From contig NC_060885.1 in NCBI RefSeq assembly GCF_014805685.1, positions 29,200,632 to 29,264,631 on the forward strand: a DNA stretch of 64,000 nucleotides. Direction: 5' to 3'. How positions within the stretch are numbered: the first letter of the stretch is position 1; the number at the start of each line of letters is the position of its first letter. The DNA is from Silurus meridionalis (Eukaryota; Chordata; Actinopteri; Siluriformes; Siluridae). The notes under the pieces are model-generated. The model was not told the DNA's origin. It did not search any database and worked only from the letters and a program-made list of their open reading frames with translations. Positions 37,401 through 48,100 of the stretch are shown one piece after another. A program made the translations under genes and the position numbers.

Positions 37401-39163
37401 GATAGGAAATGCATCTTAACAACACTGCGTTTGATATAATTACACAGGAAAGTTAAACATATTCAGAATTGGGTTAAGGTGACTGAGTTTTAGAAACCTG
37501 TACTGCTTTTTTTTTTAAATTGATCAAAATGTGTTTGTTTATTGATCGGTGCACAATGGCATGAGATGCATTTAAAGCCGTTAAACATCACACACTTCAC
37601 AGCTGAGGTCATGAACCCAAGGCGCACATATTAAAACACATATTTCTTTTGCAATTGATCGAGAAATCAATCTCCTGCAATTTTCCGCTCGCCTTTCAAA
37701 ATCTCTGCCTCTCGGTCATGATTTCTGATACATTGTTTTTTTTTTTTAAAAAAGCAAAGTGTTTTATTTTCCAAGCAAGCCAGTGACTCCAGTCCTTCAG
37801 TGATTGGTCTTCATGGCATTGACGATTATTCTGACAGTTCATCTTTATCGTTAAACCCTGTCCCAGTCATTGAGCTTGACTGACATTCAAATTACAGCCA
37901 TTTTTGTTATGAACTAGCAAGCAGGACGGGTGTGTCTACAGAAGCTAATGCTACGGCGATAAAAGTGCTCGTCAGAAATGCCTGCTTTCCCTGAGCTGCC
38001 TTTCCACGGCGATGACGAAGACGCAGTGATTGTGATGAGGACTGAGAAAAGGGTCACAAATGCGAGACTGTCAAGATGAAAAATATAATGCTAGTAGCTA
38101 ACGTCATTCAGTTTAAACGTTGGGAGTAAGAGCCTGTCCGCGTGTACATCAAATAAATACCATTGGCGTACACACAGTAGGGCTAATAGCTTATGATTGT
38201 CATGTTTATATGTTATTATTGATCATCCCATTCTAGATTGATGCAACCATTTTCTGGTAATAATCAGCTTCACTCTTCTCTTTTGGAAAAGCTTTTCATT
38301 AGGTTTTGTTGGGTTTTTCTGTGAGGATTTATGTTCATCCTGATACAGCATTAGTGAGCTTAAGCACTGAGGTTAGAGGAGACGAGGAGGCTCCAGTTCA
38401 TGCCAAAAGGTGTTCAGTGTGGTTGAGTAGGTCAGAGGATTTTTTTTCCGGGTTACTCGAGTTCTTCCACTCCAACTTCGTCTTAATAGAGTTTGCTTTG
38501 TGCCCAAGAGCGTCCTCACGCTGAAATGAGTTTGGGCCCTCAATGTCCACTGAAATATAAATCCTAAAGCCTATATTTTTTTTTCTGGGGTGTTACTTGC
38601 ATATATATATATGACATGATATTCAAATGATACCTTTAAGTACTACCCGTGTATCCCCCGATCAAGTAGCTTTCTTATTTTTTTTTCCATCAACAGAGAC
38701 GCACCTTTAAGAGGAACTGGACAAGAGATGATAACACTTACATTGTGCAGCTGGAGGCTGGGGTGCGCCTTGCACGGTTGGCCAATGCTGTAGTTTTTTA
38801 GGCCTCGGCTCTCTTTCAGGTGCGCCTGGAGCTTTTCCCTGCGTCTCCTACAGGGGGCAGCACAAACGTTCAAAACATACGTTAACAACCATAAAGCATA
38901 TATGCCACTCCTTGTGTGTGTTAAATTCATCGCTGAACAGCACCAACACACTGTTCGATTTTTTTTTTTTTGCCAACATCAGGATGCTCAGTCGTTCATG
39001 TCATTATATTAGATGCTCTATTGAAATCGCACGGCTGTTCTTCTGCCTGTTCGGCTCCGTAAGCCGTGATTGACAGGTGCACTTTATTCCTGTTATGTTT
39101 GCCCAGCAGCACTAGCACACACTGACTGCCTCTAGCTAAGCTCTGTAAGCTTTTGGCTAGAAA

Positions 39164-39199
<36 letters not shown>

Positions 39200-42100
39200 T
39201 CAAATCAGGATTTGAAAACGTCCATGCTGAGATCAAAAATACAAGGCTAAGAAGTCAATGTTTAGCCATCTTGGTCGTCCTTGAACACCACACACACACA
39301 CACGAATGAAAGACTTATTAATATTAATCTTTGTAAGAAAAGTGATCTCAAACAAACAGATATTTTTCGGATATAGGTTAGGATATAGATATTTTTCAGA
39401 TAGGCCAAGTGCACATACATTGTGGTACAGAAAACAACAAAATTGAAACCCGAAGCCCAGGAGAGAAATGAATAATGCTTTTTTTGAACATAGACACCAG
39501 ATTGGAATGTGTGTGTGACCAAAGAAGTCAAGATCAAATTCCAAAAACATGACTAGCAATGCTAAATATAGTATGGCATTCAATATAGTATAGCTTTCTT
39601 TCTTTTTTTTTCTTAAAAACAATTCAAATAAAAATGTCCATAATGCAAACTTCTCAGTTTTAAGTGTGCTGTGTAAATGTCTTTGTGCCTTGATTTGTTT
39701 TACATAGCTAATTAATTACCTCAGGTGTGTAATCAAGTGGGAGTTTTGGGGCTCTGCTACAACTATGATTTTATTGAGATTGTATTTAGTTCAGGGTTTG
39801 GTGTGCTGGAAGTCTTTCGTCCTGATTTAATCATCCTCCACTAGATAACGATGGATTCAAAGATGTTTCATCTGGTTAGCGCTGTTATTTTTGTGTGTGT
39901 GTGTGCGGGTCAATTCCTAATTAGATGGCTAATTAGGCTCGGTTTGTTCGAAAGGTAAATTGTGGCTTACTGTGATAGAGTAAAAGGTAAGTATTCTGTG
40001 GTGGGTGCATAAAGTTGTTTGTTAGGTAGTAATAGTACATATGCTATGTGCATAGTATTGTCCTTCTCTCTTGGTTAAATTGTTTATGGTCAATGATTGG
40101 ATCCATTTTGGTATTTTTCCTGAGATACTGTATGTCTGAGGGGGTTACTGTAGAGTGTTTCTAGTTCAATAATGCCACTCAGGCAAACAACAATGTAATG
40201 TACAGTCTTTCAACACCCTAAATATATATTTCACAAAAACAGCTTTGTCTAAATAATGCAGAACGCATGCAATTGTAAAGAATTTTTTTTTAAATCACAA
40301 AAGTGTATTGATTTGATATTGTTCCATAATAATATAGGTATGTATGCTTATTAAATTTTGTATTCTAAATGGTCTATGAATTTTAAAAGTTAAGTGTTAG
40401 AATATGTAAGAATTTTTGCACGTAAAGGATTTTCCCATAGACATGCTAGTTCGTCCAATCTCACCAATTTAACAAACAAAACCAATCAAACAGATAAATA
40501 AATACTGGGTTTTGTATTTGCTATTAATCACATTTTCAGTTAAATACATTCAAATAAAATATTTTGGATGGTTGTGGAATCACTTCTGATTCTTGGAATA
40601 CACAAAGAAGCAAGTAGCGATGCTGGGGCAGATTTTTTTCTTGCTATGACTGTAGATTTAAGCAGACTGATACTTATGTTACAAAAAGCCCCAAAAGCTT
40701 TTTTTTATAGTTTTTTTCTATAGTGTTTTGCTGGTAGTCTGTTACCAAACCTATTAACCATCAATGCGGTAAACGTATATACTGTCTTTAAGAAATGGGA
40801 CATGAAGAGTTTGTCAGAATATATCCCTCTCTAGAGTTGATGTGCATTCGAGCACAGTATTTATGCTCAAATTAGACATTGTGTTTGTCTGAGATTTTTT
40901 TAAACATAATTTATTTAGAGGTATATCGTGTTAATATTCACTCCTGGTTGAACGATTATTTGGAATCGTCAACTTCTGGAACTGGGTCGATTTGGGCCAA
41001 AATCACAGCAAGGGCAATTTTTTTGTTTTTTCACACCAGACTGCTTGTCATTGCATCGCTTACACACTCATGTTCAGGAACGTGTCCAATTTTCGCCATG
41101 AGTTTGTCTGCCTGTCTGTTAGTCTGTCAGAGTTGATCATTTGTGCAATTTATAGGTTCACTATTTATAGCATTGATATGAATTGTTCAGTCAAACCAAC
41201 CGATATACTGATTAGACTTTGGAATTGATCCAAACTAAGCCAAGATCACCGCAAAATGCCTCGGATCGTTTTTTTTCTTCAATAGCTTCCAAACTATTGT
41301 GTTTGAAGTATATTTTACAGGCAGTTCTGCTTCGCTGATTCATCCATAACACGTCAGATGAGAATACGCAATGCCTTTGGGCCAGAAAATAAACATGGGC
41401 AGACTTTGCACATATTTTCCAGAACAGCAACTACAGTGCTTGCTTTCTGCTGAACAACATTTCTGTTTATTTTGTCTGGTATGCACAGGAAACCTGATTT
41501 GAATCCAACAGCAAGCTTCAAACTTCAAGCACATAAGGACATCAAGGACGCAGCTGCCTTTAAGAGCGTCATCGGTAATCCATTAGCTGTAATTGTGCAT
41601 AGTAAAAGCTTATTCGCCGCATCTAAATCATAAAAACATCCTTGAGAACTATTTAGTGTGCAAAACACTGCAGGAATGAATCAGGTGCATGGGCCTGAAA
41701 GTCAAAAGTACCTTGAATTTAGTAGGAGGAAAAAGTGCACACCTGGAACCCCAGAGTTCCTTTTATATTTGATATACTGTATATATATATTTTTTTTTTC
41801 AACCTCTGTCATTCGTCATGATCATTATCTTTCTGCCTCATCTGAAAATTTCAACGCTCCTCTTTTTTCCTTTTGCGGTCATGCTCATCTCTTGCGACTT
41901 CGGCGCCATACTCACTTGTTCCGGCAGTACAGAGCCATGCAGAGTGTGCCCAGAAAGCTGATCCCCATGGCGATGCATGTGATTGACAGCACTTGTCTCT
42001 TGTAAACCTCTTCGCTTTCTGTTTGGGATCGAAAAGCAGAAAAACAAGACAAAGATTCTCCCGTTAGAATGAACCAAAAAAACCCACACATGTACGCGGT

Positions 42101-45100
42101 TGTTCGAAGTTTTTTTTTTTTTTATTGTTGTAGTTGCTGTAGCATGGTTGTCGCTTATCTCTGACTGTGATCGGGATTGAAAGGAAAGCCATGAGTAATG
42201 GATACATCTCTTATTGGGTACCGGTGCCACTGGAGAAGACTTAAAGCCTTAATGGATACCATTAAACATGAAAAATGGCAGCTGTCTTTGCTCGTGTAAA
42301 AGAGTAAATCACGCCCAGTGTTTCACCGCTATTAACAGGCAATCAATCAGATTAGGCTCAGCCACAACAGACTTTACAAGAGAAGCTATGAAAAGAGGAA
42401 AAAAAAAAAGAACACGCACACATCACACCTCACAATGGCAGGTGATGGATGCGAACCGTCTGGGATCACAAACCCGATGGTTTCATTTACCTTGATGCCT
42501 TTGTGGTACGAGAATAAAGGCTTGAATGGACGTGAGAAAAGCTTTAATAACCATTATGTAGCCACATTACCGAGCCATGATTCAGCTGAATTAGAGAGTT
42601 CACAAAAGCCCTGGGTCTGCACATGTATCTTAAGCTATTAGTTGGAGGCCAGTAGAAGAAAAAATGGAAAAAAAAAAAACATCAGTGCAGGTTTCCTTTT
42701 TTTTATTCCTGAGTGTTTAATTAAAACATATATTTCTATTTCCCAAATATATCACTATACAGACTAATAACTAGTAATTCTGTTAATACACCAAATATAT
42801 TCAAATAGACCAGGAAATATATACTTAGCTACTTTTCTGTAAATATACTTATTATACTTATTAAAAATAAATAAATAAATAAAATTTTGGAAACTCCAAT
42901 ACCATATACATTCAACTCAATTTATAGTTGCATAGTTTGGTTTGTGCATTTTGTTTTTGGTGTTGAATGACTGAATTTGTAGTTAAATTTTGTTGCTGTG
43001 TGAGTTTGCCGTTACGTTATGGATTTTTCTGTTGTGTGACTCCAAATTTGCAGCAGCAGCGTTTTTGAATTCAATGATTTGTGGTTCCTGCTTTGCTGTT
43101 CCATTACAATTTAGTTTTACTGAAGTGTTTCTGAAATTGTCATTGTGTTTCTTGAATTTGCTGTTCTGTTGCATTTTTTTATATGCAGTTGTTGTGTCTG
43201 AATTTGCAGGTGTTGTGTGTCTGAATCTCAGGGTTCTGTGTATATACATTTCCTGGTGTTATCTTTCTAAACTTGTTTTTGTTGCGTCTAATATTGCTGT
43301 TATTGTGTCTTAATTTCCTAGTGTCGTGTCTCTGAATTAGCATTTGTTGTGTCACAGAATTGTGTGTCTAAAATTTAGGTTTTGCATATCTGGATTTGCA
43401 GTTGTGTTGCTGCATTGCACTTTCATTGTGTTTCTGATTGGATCTCTCTCTGAATTTGTCATTGTTCACTTGTGTTGCTTTTTTCTGCCGATCATAACAG
43501 AGAAATAAAATATATAATTATTTAAAATCTCTCCCAACATGGTACAGGGAGAGCGCTAAGGGCATTTATATTGGCACCCCTATTTTCATCATAACGGATG
43601 TGCTTTATAACCTTGGTGTATAGTGTGCAGTGCAGTAATCAAGAAGAAGAAAAGCCAAATTGCTCACTGGGACAGTAAACTGTAAGTGCCTGATCTGGCT
43701 ACAGTATAACTAACCCATTGCTGCAAGAAAGTAAAAATAATTGTATCATACAGCAAAGCTCTTTTGCTGAATATACTTGTGCTTTGTTGAGGAAATGAAA
43801 AAACATGCATAAATATATTTTTAACCATAGCCGACCGAAAAAATTAGGTTTGTGAAATTACACCTTTTTTTTTTTTTTTTTTTTTACAGGATAATGTGCA
43901 CTGTAACAACACAATCATTTAGTGTATTTGCCTAAAGGAGCATACACCAGGGGGCGTACAAATTAATTTAATACCTACATTGTGAAAGTCACTTTGGGAA
44001 CACAGATTGCGTGGACGTTTCTTGTTAATTGATTTGACCAAAGGGCAGGTATTAAATCAACAGAAAGCCTAGTTTCCTCCATTTGGGGAGAAATTAAAGC
44101 CGTAAATACCACGATTTTTTTTTTTTTTTTAGAATTACACCTCCATATAAAGAATTAACGGATTATTTTTTAAGGAAATAAAGACTGCTGCAATGATTGT
44201 TAATGCGTTTGCAAAACAGAAATACTAGGGGGGGGATTTGTCCTGTATAGCTTAATCATGTGTAATGGACTTTCAAACTGGGTGCTGCATATTTCTGAAC
44301 ATTTTTATTTAATATAAATATGATAAAAATGGGGAATTTTAAGTTTCTGTGCACAAACAGTAAGCTTTCTTGGAGAGCTGTTTACATTTCTGTTTCACAT
44401 AATAATAGCAAGGAGATATTTATTTGTTGTTAGACAGATATACATGATATGGACAAAAGTTTTTGGACACTTACCCATGTGATTTACTGCCCATTTAGTC
44501 CCATTTGCTGTTAAAATAACCTCCCTCTTCTAAGCAGGTGTTCCACTAAATGTTAGATTGTGCTTGTGGAGATTTGTGTACGAATCATTAATCCACAAGG
44601 ATGTTAGTAAAGTCAAATACTGATGTGAGTTGAAGAGCTTAGTGTTCCAATTCATCAGGTGTTTCATTAGGGTTGAGGTCAGAGCTCTATTGCAGCATGT
44701 GCAGCTTGTATAGCAGTACAGGTTTGCTGTCCTCTAAAAATAACTCACCATACAGCCATTAATGTCAAAATATCTGGCAACAAAAGCTAATACATGTACA
44801 TACTACGTGAACATATCAAAATTGTGCCCAAAGTGTCAATTTTTTGTGTAAGAACCATTGATATCTTGCACTGCCTTAATCCTCCTGGGCATGGAATTCA
44901 CCAGGGCTGCACAGGTTGTTGCTGGGATCCTCTTTCTCTTCCCCATAATGACATCGCGGAGCTGCTGGATTTTAGACACATAGCTTCTCCACCTTCCGCT
45001 TGAGGATGCCCCAAAGGGGCTCAATTGGGTTCAGGTCTGGAAACATACTTGGCCACTCATTCACCTTTACCTTCCTCAGCAAGGCAGTTGTGTGTTTGGG

Positions 45101-48100
45101 GTCATTATTGTAGTTATTGTTTCTTAAGGGAGGGCATCATGTTCTGCTTCAGAAAGTCACAGTACATGTTGGATTCTATGTTTCCCCTCAATGAACCGGA
45201 GCTCCCCAGTACCAGCAGCACTTATGCAGTCCCAGACCATGATGCTGCTACCACCACCATGCTTGACTGTAGGCAAGACAACATTTTCTTGTTGCTCCTC
45301 ACCAGGGTATCACCAAACATGCTGGACAGAATCTGAGCCAAACAAGCTTATCTTAGTATCGTCAGATCACATGACAGTTTCAGGTATTCATGCTTTTAGA
45401 CAGGCCGTCTTCAGCAAACTGTTTTGTGGGCCTTTTTGTGAGCCAGCTTTAGAAGATGATTCCTTCTGGGATGATTTCCATGCAATCAGAATTATTGCAG
45501 TGTGTTACGTATGGTCTGAGTGCTGACAAGCAGACCTTTCATTTCTGCAAACCTCTACAGCAATGCTGCAACATTCATGCATCTGTTTTTTTAAGCCAGC
45601 TTCTGCACCTGATCCACAGCACGAGGACTCTATGATGGACCCTTGCGAGGCCTGTTTTGAGTGGAACCCATCTTGGAAAACCTCTGTATGACCCTGGCCA
45701 CTGTACGGTAACTCAGTTTTAGGGTGTTACAGACAGTACTGCTATACAAGTTGCATATTTACTAAAATATATCCAAGTTTCATTTCTATAGTATTGTCTG
45801 CCCCCAAAAAATTTCACCTCAGTTCTCCACGATCCATCATCTTATACAGAAAATGGTTTTATTATCAAATTCCTGAAAAGTAGCGCTTTGTTAAATCCGC
45901 TGACCCGCACCACTGTAGCGTTTCATTAAATTCACCAGAAATAATGACTTGGTCACAATAGATCATTTATCTCAATTATGCAGCTAACGGATGTTTGGCG
46001 GGCGAGATGAGTTGACGGAGCGATTTATTTCTCACTTGAATGAGATCCAGAGATGCAGTGGTCATGTCAGGCTCGGGGTTACCTGGATGCAGTGTCTGTA
46101 TATCCGTGCACTGTGCAAGGAATAAACCGTTTCTTTTAAACCCCAGCCATTTTTGTTACAGCAATTCCAGTAAATACACAAATAGAGGATGTAAAAAAGC
46201 TGGATTTTTTGTTGTGGTGTTCGGTGTTCCCCAGATTTATCGTGGAATTGTACAGACTCCGGACTGCAGCAGCTGTCAGGACAAATCAGGGCTTTGTGGA
46301 TGAGGAGTAGAACACCTGCCAAAGCTCAGGAAGATATATCTATGTGTGGGGGAGGGTGTGCGCCTAAAGGAAAGTTGGCTGTCTGTAAATACCTAATGAT
46401 TGATAAAGATCAACAGAAGATTGTTCTCATTTCAATCCAGTGTCTGATGCCTCCAGGCATTCACGCACTCAGAATGTGTTTTACATTATTGTAGTAATTT
46501 TACATTACATTATTGTAGTAGTTACTTGTGGAAAAACGTTGCCAGATTTCATCAAAATTCAGTCTAATACTCCTTTTCAAATGCATACAATGATTGCCGA
46601 CTAGCCATAAATGGTTGGACATAGGTAAAATAGTTGAATAATCATCATCATCATCTTATTGTATAGACCACACCCACATTCCTGGTTTGTGTGAATCCAA
46701 ATTGAAATGCTAAAAATTGCTTTTTTTCCCCCAAGCACTGTGTAAGCAAAATAGTTCTGATGCAGTAGGAAACAAACCCACATGCTTTATAATGACAAAA
46801 CCTTCATTTCACAGTTTTCCCAAGACTGTAGATGAGCTACTTTACCGTACATTTTCTCGATTCTTCAACCAGCAACTAACAATGTAAACAGGTGTGTCAT
46901 TTAATGATGTGTCTATATCATTCCCACTAGAAAAGAGAAATCCTTCATTCTGAGTGTATGATGGTGCTCTTCTGCGGTTTTTCTGATGTACAGCAAAGAA
47001 AGGAATGACAAGCTCATCAGAACGGCTCTGGGATGTACTGTCATTTTTGCCTGAATATAGAATTAGCAACTATAATGACTTTAGGTACTATGAAATGTAA
47101 ATCAGCTTATGAAACATCTTTTAAGGTTTTCATATTAAGTGTAATTGTAGCACTGGAGGAATTCTCTCGGTCCTCGACGTGGATTTTATAGAGGTCAGCT
47201 CATCAGTTCTCTCAATAGTTGTAAGATGGGTAATAGGAGGTGATGAGCTACTTTCTTGAGGAGTCCACATTGGTCCTTGATGACATTAGTCTTTTGGTTG
47301 TCTGTATCACATTCCTTTCCTTTACAAGATGCAACTTTCCAAGAATTAATTAATTTTTTGTTTTAGTTCAGGAAAACGTATTCATTTCTATTTATTTTCA
47401 CCTCCACAAAATCAGCTATAAAGAGTTGCCCTTTTTCTTTCTACATCCAGAAGCCTGCAGTCAGTAAATGAGTGGCAGCTTGTGGTCCCATAGCAGAGAT
47501 GCACAAAATCACTCTTATGGGTGCTTTCTTTCAATGTACTCTGTTAGTGGAATTGCCTAACAACAGTAACTCCATTCAGACAGCAAAATTCCTCACAGTT
47601 GTCAAGAAACAACTGAAAACTCATCTCCTTCATGAGCATCTAACTGCCTCTTATTATCTTTTATTCCCCCTATGCTAGCTTTTAATATTTTGAACAATGT
47701 CTAAAACCTTGTATAATGGACACTTCTTGTGTTTACTGCATCTTGTGATAAATCGCTCGTTGTGTTCCTCAACTATAAGTCGCTTTGGACATAATAGTCT
47801 GCCAAATGAAAAAAATTTAAGTGTTTCTCTCATGTTAAGAGCATAAACTCTTCAGTCTTACAGTTTGTCTATACTCTGTCTATATTCTTTACATAAACAT
47901 TAGTCCAGTCAGATTTCAGAGTTGAACTAAGCTTTCATTATTTTAAATAATACAATTTTTAAAAACTGTCATACAGTGATTACTGTATTAAAAAAACATT
48001 CTTTGGAATTAAAAGTTTATATAAAAAATTAAAACAAGGAGAATTTGATGATTTTTACCAATAAATTACGACAATTGCCTAAATGTGAGTTTCAAAAGGG

